From the NCBI RefSeq assembly GCF_026898095.1, contig NZ_CP114015.1:1178001-1242000 (forward strand): 64,000 nt of DNA. Direction: 5' to 3'. Both the position numbers and the translations under genes were made by a program. The notes under the pieces were generated by a model. The model saw only the letters and a program-made list of their open reading frames with translations. It searched no databases and was not told where the DNA came from. Below, piece by piece: positions 41,606 to 51,468 of the stretch. The stretch comes from Arthrobacter sp. ATA002 (lineage in GTDB: Bacteria > Actinomycetota > Actinomycetes > Actinomycetales > Micrococcaceae). Numbering within the stretch: position 1 is the first letter of the stretch; every line of letters begins with the position of its first letter.

Positions 41606-42007
41606 CTACATCCAGTCGGCGGCGCCGGCCGGACGTTCAGCGGCAGGCACTTCCACATAACCAATAAACCGGGTCCCAATGCCGTCATACTCGCCGCGGA
41701 TGAGTCCGGGCGCCGGGTCCGGCAGGTCGGCGAGGGGGTGGTCCGCACAGGCCAGATACGCGAAGGCGGGCCACCACTTCTTGGGGCGGGACTTTTCGTG
41801 GTAGCCGCAAACAATGCACTTCAGCTCCACCCAAACCGGCCGTTTTCCCGTGCGGTTGGCCCGGGACTGTACCAGCCACTGCGGTGGATTCGCCTGCAGA
41901 TCTGCGAGCTCCTCCTCGGGCAGGCGGGCTGGAATGCCGTGGCGGGCGGCCATTTCAACGGGGATATCTAGGGCTAGGGCAGCCTGGCGTCTGGTAATCA
42001 TCGCCAT
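41606..42007 (-). CDS. Conserved hypothetical protein
   Basis: A 133-residue soluble protein: a helical N-terminus (RRQAALALDIPVEMAARHGI) that may form a small helix-turn-helix-like unit, then an aromatic-rich beta region with a C-x2-C pair (LKCIVCGY) and a third cysteine (LACADH), suggesting a zinc-binding site. I recognise no family. ATG at 42007 has only a weak ribosome binding site (AATGGCG). Confidence 0.65.
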   Translation of the reverse strand: MAMITRRQAALALDIPVEMAARHGIPARLPEEELADLQANPPQWLVQSRANRTGKRPVWVELKCIVCGYHEKSRPKKWWPAFAYLACADHPLADLPDPAPGLIRGEYDGIGTRFIGYVEVPAAERPAGAADWM

Positions 42008-42041
42008 TAACGATACGGGACCGGACAGCCTCTTTCATGAC

Positions 42042-42084
42042 CCGGCCCTGCGGCCACGCACCACCGGCCCTGCGGCCACGCACC
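42042..42084. repeat. Tandem direct repeat, 22-bp unit, two copies
   Basis: The unit ccggccctgcggccacgcac plus two bases occurs twice in direct contact (42042-42063 and 42064-42084) in the leader of the hypothetical gene at 41606. With only two copies and no spacer it is not a CRISPR; slippage or a duplicated protein-binding site are possible. Confidence 0.7.
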
Positions 42085-42119
42085 GGAGGCCGGACCGCGG
42101 TGACGGTCCGGCCTCCGGT
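42082..42119 (-). terminator. Terminator of the DUF1269 gene
   Basis: A perfect 16-bp stem (accggaggccggaccg and its complement) with a 6-nt loop about 50 bp downstream of the DUF1269 stop codon. It is also just upstream of the next minus-strand gene, so it separates the two units. Confidence 0.82.
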
Positions 42120-42169
42120 TAGCCGCGGTAGGCCCCGCCGGCAGACGCCCGCGGCAGCAGCACGCAAAC

Positions 42170-42661
42170 TCAGTCAGCGAATGCCTGGCGCAGGTTCGAT
42201 TCCTGTTCCTTGGAGAGGTTGGTCGCAATGAGCGAGGCATCGGGGAAGCTGCTGCGGAACGTGTCCAGGACGCGGTCCTCGACGGCATCCGTGGACAGCA
42301 CGAACAATGCCGATGTGCCCGGCGTAACTTCTGCCCGAACCTGTTTGATGAAGTTATCGTCGATGCCCACGTCAACCATGGAAGCGGACAGGGCGCCGAC
42401 CGCAGCGCCCACCACCAGCCCGATCAGCGGAACAAAGAAAATCAGGCCGAACAAAAGTCCCCAGAATCCGCCGCCGAGGGCTCCGGCTCCCACGAGGTGG
42501 TGTTCCTGAATGGTGCGGGGCTTCTTCTTATCCTGCGGCCATGTCACGATGGCCGAATCCTGCACATTGATGAGGCCCTGCGACTGCAGGCTGGAGAGGG
42601 TGTCGGTTGCCTGCTCAGCAGCACCCGAGTCCGGGAATTTCCATACGGTCAATGTTGCCAT
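42170..42661 (-). CDS. DUF1269 membrane protein
   Basis: A 163-residue protein. The start at MATLTVWKF follows GGAGACAAAGCC; an in-frame extension upstream is not conserved-looking. The N-terminal domain (about 1-65) contains the family pattern AEQATDTLSSLQSQGLI and DSAIVTW. A glycine-rich membrane hairpin (about 70-100, GAGALGGGFWGLLFGLIFFV, then VGAAVGALSASM) and a C-terminal domain with ALFVLSTDAVEDRVL follow. Members are widespread small glycine-zipper-type proteins of unknown role, possibly in stress or membrane permeability. Confidence 0.85.
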   Translation of the reverse strand: MATLTVWKFPDSGAAEQATDTLSSLQSQGLINVQDSAIVTWPQDKKKPRTIQEHHLVGAGALGGGFWGLLFGLIFFVPLIGLVVGAAVGALSASMVDVGIDDNFIKQVRAEVTPGTSALFVLSTDAVEDRVLDTFRSSFPDASLIATNLSKEQESNLRQAFAD

Positions 42662-42921
42662 GGCTTTGTCTCCAAAGGGTCGGAATCCAGAAAATGTCCG
42701 CACGGTGGGACCGATCTGCGGAAGTAGCGCCCACACTAATGACCGTACAAAGCGGGCTACAAGGAAACCCGGGGACCCGGGCAGGACTGGTTGCTTCGTC
42801 CGCGCTGCCCCTGTCCGCGGGCAGGGAATCGACGTAGAATGCTCGGACCTGCGCATGCAGCCTGCGGCAATAGCCCGGCGGCCGGACGGGGGTTACGGGG
42901 GGTTTAGGGAGAGGTGCCGCC

Positions 42922-44629
42922 ATGAGCGATCCCGATCGGCCGGCGTGGTGGACCAACGCAGTCGTCTACCAGATTTATCCCCGCAGCTTTGCCGACAGCA
43001 CCGGCAACGGCACCGGTGATTTGGCCGGGATCACGCAGAAGCTGGACTACCTCTCGGAACTGGGCGTGGACGTGATCTGGCTGTCGCCGGTCCACGAGTC
43101 GCCGCAGTATGACAACGGTTACGACATCAGTAACTACCGCCGCATAGATTCGATGTACGGCTCCGAGGCCGATTTCGATGCCCTCCTGGACGGTATCCAT
43201 TCCCGCGGCATGAAGCTCATCATGGACCTCGTGGTAAACCACACCTCCAGCGAGCACGAAGGATTCCGCAGGTCGGCGGCAAGCCGGAGCAGTGCGGAGC
43301 GTGATTCCTATTGGTGGCGGGACCCCCGCCCCGGGTTCGCCCCGGAGAGCCAGGGCGGAACCCAACAACTGGGGTTCCCATTTCGGCGGTTCCGCCTGGA
43401 CCTACGATCCCGTGACGGAACAGTATTACCTGCATCTCTTCACTCCGCAGCAGCCGGACCTCAACTGGGAGAATCCTCGGGTGCGGGCCGCCGTCCACAC
43501 CATGATGAACTGGTGGATGGACCGGGGCGTCGACGGCTTCCGGATGGATGTCATTAATTTCATCTCCAAGGACCCGTCGCTGCCCGACGGCGTGGTCGAA
43601 GCCGGAGGCGTGTGGGGCGACGGCGCGCCGTACTTTACCTCGGGTCCCCGGAATCATGAGTTCCTGCAGGAAATGCACCGGGCCGTCTTCGGGAACCGGA
43701 CCGGAAATTCGTTGACGGTGGGGGAGACACCGGGCGCGACCGTGGACCAGGCGCTGCTGTTCACCGATCCGCACCGGGCCGAACTGGACATGGTCTTCCA
43801 GTTCGAACATGTCAGCCTGGACCAGCGTCCGGGGAACAAATGGGATTACCATGACCTGGACCTGCGCGACCTGAAGACCAGCTGGAACCGCTGGCAGCGC
43901 GGGTTGGCGGCAACCGGATGGAACAGCCTGTACTTGAGCAATCATGACCAGCCGCGGCACGTGTCCCGGTTCGGCGACGACGGCGCATACCGCTACGAAT
44001 CCGCAACACTGTGGGCCACCCTGCTGCACCTGCACCGGGGGACGCCATATGTTTTCCAGGGCGAGGAGCTGGGCATGACCAGCGCCGGCTTTACCCGGAT
44101 CGACGACTACCGGGACGTGGAATCGCTGAACTTTTATGCCGATGCGCTCAGCCGCGGATTCGACCGGGAAACGGCTCTGCAGGCGCTGCGGGCGATGAGC
44201 CGGGACAACGCCCGCACTCCCATGCAGTGGTCGGACGGCCCCAACGCCGGATTCACGGCCGGCACGCCCTGGATTCCGGTCAACTCTAATTATCCGGACA
44301 TCAATGCTGACAACGACCGCGCCTCGGAGCGGTCCGTCTACCGGTACTACCAAAAGCTGATTCGCCTCCGGCACGAGTCTGCCGTCGTGGCGCTGGGGGA
44401 TTTTCACCTGCTCGACGCCGAGCATCCGGTGCTCTACGCCTTCCGCCGCAGCCGCGGAGACCAGCAGTCCCTGATAACCGGCAACGTATCCGGCGAGGAC
44501 CTGGAACTTCCCGCAAACCTGGGCTCGGGCGATCTGATCCTGGGCAACTACGGTGATCCGGGGAACCCGCACCGTCTGCGCCCCTGGGAAGCGCGGATCG
44601 TCGATATCTCAACGTATGAGGACGGCTAG
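42922..44629 (+). CDS. GH13 alpha-glucosidase (oligo-1,6-glucosidase type)
   Basis: Hydrolyses terminal alpha-glucosidic bonds of maltose- or isomaltose-type sugars in the cytosol. The corrected length is 569 residues. The GH13 regions are DLVVNHTS, GFRMDVIN (nucleophile Asp), TVGETPG (acid/base Glu) and SNHDQPR (transition-state Asp). The frame shifts between 43340 and 43360; restoring one G at GG 43344-43345 and one at GGG 43353-43355 gives PGEPGAEPNNWGSHFGGSAW, exactly the family pattern. ATG follows GGGAGAGG. It stands alone, without a sugar transporter beside it. Confidence 0.9.
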
Positions 44630-44690
44630 GCCGTTTCTTCGCGGGTTTCTCCACAGCTGGGGCTAAAGTTGCTGCTGTGACAGAGAGAAT

Positions 44691-45117
44691 ATGCGCCGGG
44701 CCGGGCCTCCGGACCGGCTCCTGCCGGCCCTCCGCGCAGGACAGGGTCCGCGGTCCTGCGGCAGGTTTTGGCCTTCGCCCTGGAAACGGCACTCCTTTTC
44801 GCCGTGGCATACGGCGCCATTACGGCTTTCCCGCGGTACGCAGCCGTTGCAGCGGTCGCGGCGCTGGCCGCCGGCGTGTTGCTGTGGGGAGTGCTGATGG
44901 CGCCGCGGGCAAAAACCGCCTGCCGTGGCCGGCACTGCCACTGGTCGCAGCCGGGGCCTTCTTAGCGGGTGCCGGCGCACTGATGGTGAGCGGACTCCCC
45001 GTCCCCGCGCTTCTGATGGCTGCGGCAGCCGCCGCAAACCTGGTGTGGGATTTCGCCTCCGGTTACCCCGCCGTGGCGGCACCCGCCCGGCCGGCCGGCC
45101 GGCGCGCCAAACGTTGA
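44691..45117 (+). CDS. DUF2568 (YrdB-like) membrane protein, frameshifted as read
   Basis: About 142 residues after correction with four membrane segments: VLAFALETALLFAVAYGA, then VLLWGVLMAPRAKTRLPWP, which is the DUF2568 signature W-G-x-x-x-A-P-(R/K), and two more helices. The break at CC 44916-44917 (one C missing) is clear. The N-terminal join at GGG 44744-44746 and the ATG at 44691 are less certain; TTG 44768 is an alternative start that needs no first correction. Function unknown. Confidence 0.65.
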
Positions 45118-45167
45118 GCTACCTGAGCCGCCCAGTAGCTGAGCGGCCGGGACACTGAGCAGCCGGC

Positions 45168-46277
45168 TCACTGGGCGGTTAGCGAGCGCGCAAACAGCGG
45201 CCCGAGACCGGCAAATCCGGCGCGGCGCACGGCTTCCCGCTGCCGGTGGGCGCCGGTCCCTGCCGACAAGACATGCGCGATGCCGGTCCTAACGTATGGA
45301 TAGTCGCCGGATTCTTCCAAGGCGGGGCGGACGTACTCCAGCAGGGCACCCACCTGGTCCGCCGCCGTCCGGCCGGGACCGCCCCCGGGGCCGTGGTCCA
45401 GCAGGTTCCCGGCCAGGCCGAAGCGTGCTGCCTGCCACAGACCCGCATCCAGCAGCTCCGGATCAGCCAGGTCGCCGGGGCTGCCTTCCGGATCGGCGGC
45501 GGTTTCAGCCAGCAGCGTGGTCACCAGCCCGCGGATCATCAGGGCCAGCAGGACCGACTCCCTGGCCTCCAGCTGGGCATCGGCCACCCGGACTTCCACA
45601 GTGGGAAAGTTGTTGGACAGGCGGGCGATCCAGCCGATGTGCCCCGGATCCAGAACGACGTCGGTGGCCGTGAGACGCGCAATCCGGGCCTCGTAGTCCG
45701 CTGCGTCCCGGAAAAACGGCGGAAAGCCCTGTACCGACCAGCGGCGGTAGTGGATGATCCGCCAGCTTGCGAACCTGCTGTCCCGTCCCAGCCAGTAGGG
45801 GGAATTGGCGCTGACCGCTGCCAGCGTGGCCAGCCAGGGGCGCAGCCGGTTCAAGACCTGGACCCCCTCTTCCCTGCTGGGAACCGCGACATGGACATGC
45901 GTTCCGTTCACATACTGTTCGTCTCCGACGCCGCCCGCCATCTGGCTCATCTGCTGGTAGCGCAGCGTGCCGCTGACGAGCGCAGGCCCCGGCGCGGCCA
46001 GGGGAGCGGCGCCGGTGGGAGCGGCGGCAAGTCCCGCCTCGGCCGAGGCAGCAGCCAGGCGGCCGCGGAAGTCGAGCAGGGAAACCAGTGCTTCCTCCGG
46101 CTCGGTACAGATGGGCGTGGTGCTTTCCACCTGGCAGGCCAGGAATTCGGCGGGACTCGTGAAGCTTCTGCCGTCACCGGGGGTCAGGGCACTGATGACC
46201 TCGGCGGCCCGGGTGCTCGGCGCTGTGCCGTTCGGACCCGTAAGCAGGAATTCCTCTTCGATACCGAAGGTGACCAC
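45168..46277 (-). CDS. YbdK-type carboxylate-amine ligase (GCS2 family)
   Basis: A 369-residue ATP-grasp-like glutamate-cysteine ligase homologue. GIEEEFLL at the start binds glutamate and metal; VNGTHVHVAVP and the later TVEVRVADAQL arginine motif are also conserved. YbdK proteins have weak gamma-glutamylcysteine synthetase activity; in mycothiol-using actinobacteria their physiological substrate is not known. GTG at 46277. The frame is intact. Confidence 0.85.
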   Translation of the reverse strand: MVTFGIEEEFLLTGPNGTAPSTRAAEVISALTPGDGRSFTSPAEFLACQVESTTPICTEPEEALVSLLDFRGRLAAASAEAGLAAAPTGAAPLAAPGPALVSGTLRYQQMSQMAGGVGDEQYVNGTHVHVAVPSREEGVQVLNRLRPWLATLAAVSANSPYWLGRDSRFASWRIIHYRRWSVQGFPPFFRDAADYEARIARLTATDVVLDPGHIGWIARLSNNFPTVEVRVADAQLEARESVLLALMIRGLVTTLLAETAADPEGSPGDLADPELLDAGLWQAARFGLAGNLLDHGPGGGPGRTAADQVGALLEYVRPALEESGDYPYVRTGIAHVLSAGTGAHRQREAVRRAGFAGLGPLFARSLTAQ

Positions 46278-46424
46278 GTAGTACCCCTGTTCCGCAGCAG
46301 AGCATCAGTTGATATGGATCAGGCCCTGAGGGCGAAGCCCCAGAGTACATGCGTCGGAGCCGGCGGGACAGGTAGTGCCGCGGCCCGGTACCCCGGTAGC
46401 AGTCCGAGGGACAGGCGCGTCCGG

Positions 46425-47238
46425 TTACGGGCGGCTGCGCCGGCCCGGAGCCCCTGCGGGCAGCATTCGCCAGGACAGGGTCAGGTAGGGAAGCTCGACC
46501 GGTTCGCCGGGACGGTGGCCCAAATGTTCAAAGAGATACCAGTCAAGATTGGCCAGGACCCTGCGGCGCACGGGCTCGGCCGCGGAGAGGTAGTAGGACC
46601 GGGACTTCGCCAGTTCCACCAGGTCCCCGCAGGTCATTGGCTGGGACCAAGGCGTGACGGAGGATGCATCCGGCACAAACTCGGGGCCGGTCACCGGACG
46701 AAAATTCGGCCGCAGGACGTCACCGGCGTGGATGATGCGGGAATAGCGGTGGACCCACGGGACACTTACGTCCAGCTGGTTCCATACGAGCCCCAGAAAT
46801 CCGCCCGGCCGCAGGATCCGGGCAAGCTCCGCACTGGCGGCGAGGGGGTCGCACCAGTGCCACGCCTGGGCGACGGTGACAGCGTCCATGGACGACGCCG
46901 TCAGCCCGGTCGCTTCCGCCGTTCCCACCTTCACGGGCACCCCGGGCAGTGCATGCTGCAGCTGCCGGAGCATGTCGGCGGAGGGGTCGACGGCGGTGGG
47001 ACGGTATCCCGCGGAGAGCAGGGAACGGGTGTACTTGCCGGTTCCGGCACCGATATCGGCTACGCGGGCGCCGGGCTCCCGGCCCGTTGCCGTCACTGCC
47101 CGTAAAAAGCCAGTGGACAGCTTCCGGGGGATAGCCCGGACGAATGCGGTCGTAGTGTTCGCCCCCGGCTTCATAGCTGCGTGCCAGCTCCCGGCGCCGC
47201 TCCGCCTCGAGCCGCGGGCCCGGTGTTGCTCCAGTCAT
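46425..47238 (-). CDS. Class I SAM-dependent methyltransferase
   Basis: The corrected 270-residue protein starts RSYEAGGEHYDRIRPGYPP, the usual N-terminus of UbiE/Methyltransf_11 proteins, followed by motif I VADIGAGTGKYT, the acidic loop AVDPSADML, and AQAWHWCDP. The methyl acceptor is unknown. The frame breaks at AAAAA 47104-47108 (plus strand), where one base must be removed to give HWLLRAVTATGREPGARVAD. It begins 2 nt after the hisN stop, so it is co-transcribed with hisN. Confidence 0.82.
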
Positions 47239-47240
47239 GC

Positions 47241-48050
47241 TCAGAGCAGGTCGTCCAGACCCGGGTTCAGTTTGGCGAGCACTTCGCTGTGCAGGGCACC
47301 GTTGGTGGCGAGCGCATTGCCGCCGAACGGGCCGTCCTCGCCTTCGAGGGAGGTGAAGCGGCCCCCGGCTTCGGTGATGATCGGAACCAGAGCAGCCATG
47401 TCGTACAGGTTCAGCTCCGGCTCGCAGGCAATGTCCACGGCTCCTTCTGCGACCATGCAGTAGGACCAGAAGTCACCGAAGGCGCGGGTGCGCCAGACCG
47501 ACTCGGTCAGCCCGATGAACTCGTCGAAGTTGCCGCGGTCCTTCCAGCCGCCGAGGCTGGAGTAGGACAGGGAGGCATCGGAGAGACTGGAAACGTTGGA
47601 CACCCTGAGCCGGGTGGCGGCGGCCAGAGACCGTCCCATGTAGGCGCCGGTGCCGGTCGCGGCCCACCACCGCTTGCCCAGCGCAGGGGCGCTGACCACA
47701 CCGAGGACGGGGACGCCGTCGTCGACCAGTGAGATCAGCGTGGCCCAGACGGGAACGCCGCGGATAAAGTTCTTGGTGCCGTCGATGGGATCGATGACCC
47801 AGCGGCGGGGGCCGTTGCCGGTGGAGCCGAATTCCTCACCGAGGACGGCGTCGCGCGGCCGGGCACGGGAGAGCTGCCCGCGGATGGCGTCCTCGGCAGC
47901 CTTGTCCGCGTCGGTCACGGGGGTCAGGTCCGGTTTCGTCTCGACCTTGAGATCCAGGGCCTTGAAGCGCGACATGGTCTGGTCATCCACGGAATCGGCC
48001 ATGACGTGGGCGAGTCGCAGGTCATCGTTGTAGTTCTGAGCGAACGGCAT
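47241..48050 (-). CDS. hisN: Histidinol-phosphatase, inositol monophosphatase family
   Basis: A 269-residue Mg-dependent phosphatase with LGEEFG, WVIDPIDGTKNFIRGVP and the C-terminal ELNLYDMAALVPI metal-site motifs. It is typical of the actinobacterial HisN that dephosphorylates L-histidinol phosphate; inositol-1-phosphate is an alternative substrate. ATG at 48050 (MPFAQNYNDDLRLAH) follows AAGGATAAG; longer in-frame versions lack support. It is downstream of rsgA and aroA on the same strand with 112 bp between. Confidence 0.88.
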   Translation of the reverse strand: MPFAQNYNDDLRLAHVMADSVDDQTMSRFKALDLKVETKPDLTPVTDADKAAEDAIRGQLSRARPRDAVLGEEFGSTGNGPRRWVIDPIDGTKNFIRGVPVWATLISLVDDGVPVLGVVSAPALGKRWWAATGTGAYMGRSLAAATRLRVSNVSSLSDASLSYSSLGGWKDRGNFDEFIGLTESVWRTRAFGDFWSYCMVAEGAVDIACEPELNLYDMAALVPIITEAGGRFTSLEGEDGPFGGNALATNGALHSEVLAKLNPGLDDLL

Positions 48051-48162
48051 ACTGTTCAACTTATCCTTATTCGGCGGGCGCTGCCCGCGATTGGACGGCT
48101 CAGGGCCCGGTGCGGCGCCGGTTGAGGCCGGTTCCGGGAAGCCGGAGCAGTTACTGCGCGCC

Positions 48163-49278
48163 TCACTGCGCGCCCAGTTCCTTGGCCGAGGCGCGGTTTT
48201 CGGTCCGTGTCCCGGAGCTGAGCAGCCTCCGCAGGGACGCCAGCCGTGCCCGGCCCGCCGCTCCGGCCCGTCCCGACTCCACCCACGAATCCAGTCCGCA
48301 GTCCCGGGCCTGGTCATCGTGCCGGCAGCCGCGTTCGCAGGCTTCAGTGCCCGGTGCCAGATCCGGGAAGGCCTGCAGGATCCGGTCGGGGTCCACATGG
48401 GCCAGGCCGAAGGACCGGATGCCGGGGGTGTCGATGATCCAGCTGCCGGGAGGAGCGTCCAGGACCTTCAGGGCCAGCGCCGAGGAGGAGGTGTGCCGTC
48501 CGCGCCCGGTGACAGCGTTAACGCCGCCGGTGGCGCGGTCGGAACCGGTCAGGGCGTTCACCAGCGTGGACTTGCCGACGCCGGAGTGGCCCACGAGGAC
48601 CGAAACCCGGCCCTTCAGGTGGCTGTGCAGCTGCTGCACGGCGTTCCCCTGCAGCCGGGCTGACAGTCCGTCATCGGACCGGGCATCTATGCCGGACACA
48701 TCGTCGGCCGCGGTGCGGCTGATGATGACGTCAAGGTCCAGGTGCTCATAGTTCGCCAGCAGCTCGGCCGGGTCCTTGATGTCCGCTTTGGTGATGCAGA
48801 GCAGCGGGGAGATGCCGGCGTCGTAGGCAGCGACGAGGGCGCGGTCGATAAAGCCGGTGCGGGGCTCCGGATTCGCCGCCGCCACGACGATGACCAGCTG
48901 GTCGGCATTGGCGACGACGGCGCGTTCCACCGGGTCGGTGTCGTCGGCACTGCGGCGCAGCAGGGTCCGGCGGTCCTGAATGCGCACGAGGCGGGCCAGG
49001 GTGTCCGGTCCGCCGGAAACGTCCCCGACCAGCGATACGAGGTCTCCTGCCACCACCGGGTTTCGGCGCAGCTCCCGGGCCCGCGCTGCGGTGACGATGC
49101 GTTCGCCGGGGGTGTTCTCGTCCACGACGGCGGTGTAGCGGCCGCGGTCGACCGTGATGATTCGTCCGGTCACGGCATCGTCGTAGGCAGGGCGGTCCTT
49201 GGTCCGGGGACGGGAGCCCTTTTTGTTGGGGCGGATCCGGACGTCCGATTCATCCCAGCTGCCGGTGGAGCGTGGCAT
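48163..49278 (-). CDS. rsgA: Ribosome small subunit-dependent GTPase RsgA
   Basis: Assists late 30S maturation. A 371-residue circularly permuted GTPase: an N-terminal OB fold (about 45-115), then G4 (ITKAD) before G1 (LVGHSGVGKSTLVN), and G3 (IIDTPGIR). The C-terminal zinc motif CERGCRHDDQARDC supplies the ligands. The start MPRSTGSWDES at 49278 shares one base with the aroA stop (TGATG), so the two are coupled. The basic N-terminal segment PNKKGSRPRTKDRP is common in actinobacterial RsgA. Confidence 0.93.
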   Translation of the reverse strand: MPRSTGSWDESDVRIRPNKKGSRPRTKDRPAYDDAVTGRIITVDRGRYTAVVDENTPGERIVTAARARELRRNPVVAGDLVSLVGDVSGGPDTLARLVRIQDRRTLLRRSADDTDPVERAVVANADQLVIVVAAANPEPRTGFIDRALVAAYDAGISPLLCITKADIKDPAELLANYEHLDLDVIISRTAADDVSGIDARSDDGLSARLQGNAVQQLHSHLKGRVSVLVGHSGVGKSTLVNALTGSDRATGGVNAVTGRGRHTSSSALALKVLDAPPGSWIIDTPGIRSFGLAHVDPDRILQAFPDLAPGTEACERGCRHDDQARDCGLDSWVESGRAGAAGRARLASLRRLLSSGTRTENRASAKELGAQ

Positions 49279-50641
49279 CAGCGGATGCCCCCGTCCGTTG
49301 CCGTACCCCCGGCGGGCGCCGGGGCGGCGGATGCCGTGGCTGCCAGTTCCTGCCACAGCTGCGGGAATTCGGGCAGCGTTTTGGCGGTCGTGCCGATGTC
49401 CTGGACGTCGACACCGGGCACGGCCAGCCCGATCAGCGCTCCCGCAGTTGCCATTCGGTGGTCCGCATACGTTTCGAAGACGCCGCCGTGGAGGGACGCC
49501 GGGCGGATGGCCAGACCGTCGGGCGTTTCCTCGGCGTCCCCGCCCAGCCGGTTGATTTCCGCCGTCAGGGCAGCGAGCCGGTCAGTTTCATGGCCGCGGA
49601 GGTGGGCTATGCCGGTGAGAACCGACGGTGAGTCCGCCATGGCACACAGGGCGGCGACGGTGGGGGCGAGCTCACCGGTGTCGGCGAGCTCGGCTCCGGT
49701 GACGCGTCCGGTGCCGGTGACCGTAAGGATGCCGTCGGACAGCGTCACGCTGCCGCCCAGACGCGGCAGGATCTGCCGCCACCGGTCTCCAACCTGGGTG
49801 GTCCGTTCGGGCCAGCCGGCCATCCGGACGGTGCCGCCGGCCACCAGCGCAGCCGCCAGGAAGGGGCCGGCGTTGGAAAGGTCCGGTTCGATTCTCACGT
49901 CGAACGCCCGGATCGGCCCCGGAGCAACCCTCCACTCGTTCGGCACTGAGTCATCCACATGAACGCCGGCGCCGCGCAGGACAGCCGCCGTCATGGCGAT
50001 GTGCTCGCGGCTGGGCACGTGTGAGCCGGTATGAACCAGGTGGAGGCCATCCCGGAAGCGCGCTCCTGCCAACAACAGGGCGGAAACAAACTGCGAGGAT
50101 GCCCCCGCGTCTATTTCCAGCCGACCGCCGGCAACCTGGCCGGTCCCGCCCACGGTGAACGGAAGGGAGCCAGTGCCGCCGTCGTCCACTGCGACGCCCA
50201 GCCCCCGCAGCGCGGCGATGGTCGCGGACATGGGGCGCAGGCGCGCATGCGGATCGCCGTCAAAGGCGGTGGAGCCGTTCTTCATGGCGGCCAGCGGCGG
50301 CACGAACCGCATAACCGTTCCCGCCAAACCGCAGTCGATCCTGGCCTCGGAGATGCTGCCCGTTTCCAGCGGACGGACCTCAAGGTCCGGACCGAAGGCG
50401 CCGTCGCCGTCGATTTCCCGCACCTCGGCGCCCAGCGCCCTCAGGGAGGCAACCATGAGCGCGGTGTCACGCGAGTGAAGGGGAGCCCGGAGCCGGCTGG
50501 GTCCGTCGGCCAGCGCTGCGAGGACCAAATACCGGTTGGTGAGGGATTTGGAACCCGGGATGCGGACCTCGGCGTCCAGCGGACCGGTGACCCGGGGGCG
50601 GGCCAGGGAGAGACTGTCTGCGGTTCAGCGGGGAAAGACAT
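49278..50641 (-). CDS. aroA: 3-phosphoshikimate 1-carboxyvinyltransferase (EPSP synthase)
   Basis: Joins shikimate 3-phosphate and phosphoenolpyruvate in aromatic amino acid synthesis. The corrected 454-residue protein starts MSFPAEPQ; VRIPGSKSLTNRYLVLA is the substrate-binding Lys-Ser loop, and DCGLAGTVMRF, SSQFVSALL, DLSNAGPF and YADHRMAT follow. The frame breaks at GGGGG 50594-50598 (plus strand); one more base joins the N-terminal 20 residues to the rest. Without it the loop with the active-site lysine is lost, so the break is almost surely an error. Confidence 0.93.
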
Positions 50642-50645
50642 CTGG

Positions 50646-51227
50646 CTAGGAACCCACAATGCCGGCGGTGGTGGTGCGGACGGTGCGGTTGGCCTTCTTC
50701 AGCTGCTTGGCGGCGTCCTTCTTGACCGCCCGCGACTTGCGTCCGGCGTCCCTGCCCAGTGAGGAAACACTGCGGCGGGTGTCATCGGCCAGGTGGCCGG
50801 CACGCCATGCCAGTCCGGGGCGGCCGTTGGTGTCGACTGCGACCAGCAGGACAGCACCGATCAGCGAGAGGTTCTTCAGCAGGGCCGCGCGGCGCGCCTT
50901 GCGCTCGTCCGGGGTGTCAGTGTCGGCATTCTTGTACTCGACAACGGCATTCAGCACCGCGGTTCCTGCCAGCAGCACGCCGGAGAGGCGCGGCAGCTTG
51001 CCGAGGGCCAGCAGTGCGCCGGCTCCAACCTGAGTTGCTCCGAGCACCTTGGCGACCAGCTGGGGGTTGCCGCTGACGGCGGATGCGGACGGGACCATGC
51101 CGCCAACACGGTTGAGGGTTGGACGCAGCTGCTCGGCTGTCTGGTCGGCATCACGCAGGCGGTCAACCCCGGCTGCAATGAACCCGGTGGCGAGCAGCGG
51201 GCGGGCGAGCAAACGGACAACTGACAT
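50646..51227 (-). CDS. DoxX-family membrane protein with basic C-terminal tail
   Basis: A 193-residue protein with four hydrophobic segments in the first 130 residues and the DoxX pattern RPLLATGFIAAGVDRLRD. The last 45 residues are strongly basic (DAGRKSRAVKKDAAKQLKKA) and presumably cytosolic. Mycobacterial DoxX takes part in a redox complex with a superoxide dismutase and a thiosulfate sulfurtransferase; a redox role here would fit its divergent position next to the SigR-type thiol-stress genes, but is inference. ATG at 51227 follows AGGAGGTCAAT. Confidence 0.82.
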   Translation of the reverse strand: MSVVRLLARPLLATGFIAAGVDRLRDADQTAEQLRPTLNRVGGMVPSASAVSGNPQLVAKVLGATQVGAGALLALGKLPRLSGVLLAGTAVLNAVVEYKNADTDTPDERKARRAALLKNLSLIGAVLLVAVDTNGRPGLAWRAGHLADDTRRSVSSLGRDAGRKSRAVKKDAAKQLKKANRTVRTTTAGIVGS

Positions 51228-51343
51228 ATTGACCTCCTGGTTGCTGTCCGGGCTCGGAATAGCCCGGGCAGAATACTCCTAGTTTGGCACTTTTAACGAG
51301 CCGGCACATCTCAGGCGGGCCGCGGGTTCCGTAATGCGGCGAC

Positions 51344-51369
51344 GGAATAAGCTTCTTCACTCCTGCGTT
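51344..51369 (+). promoter_or_regulatory. SigR/SigH-type autoregulatory promoter
   Basis: GGAAT at 51344-51348 and GTT at 51367-51369 are separated by exactly 18 bp, the consensus for thiol-stress sigma factor SigR/SigH promoters (GGAAT-N18/19-GTT). It lies about 100 bp upstream of the sigma gene's first start codon, so the factor probably activates its own transcription. Confidence 0.78.
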
Positions 51370-51468
51370 GAGAGAACATACGGCATTTACGCCGGCTCGG
51401 GTAATGCCGGTCCCGGGACTCCACAGGCGGCGCCTTCGGGGTCCGCGAACCAGTGAGGAGACTAAGCA

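Noticed and set aside
42042..42084. CRISPR array
   Set aside because: Two copies in direct contact without a spacer, and no cas genes in the window.
45246..47105. Open frame of about 620 codons antisense to the YbdK and methyltransferase genes
   Set aside because: It is an artefact of GC-rich third positions and spans two real genes and their gap.
51256..51284. Second SigR-like promoter (GGAAT at 51256)
   Set aside because: The next GTT is 21 bp away, outside the 18-19 bp spacing; the site at 51344 fits exactly.
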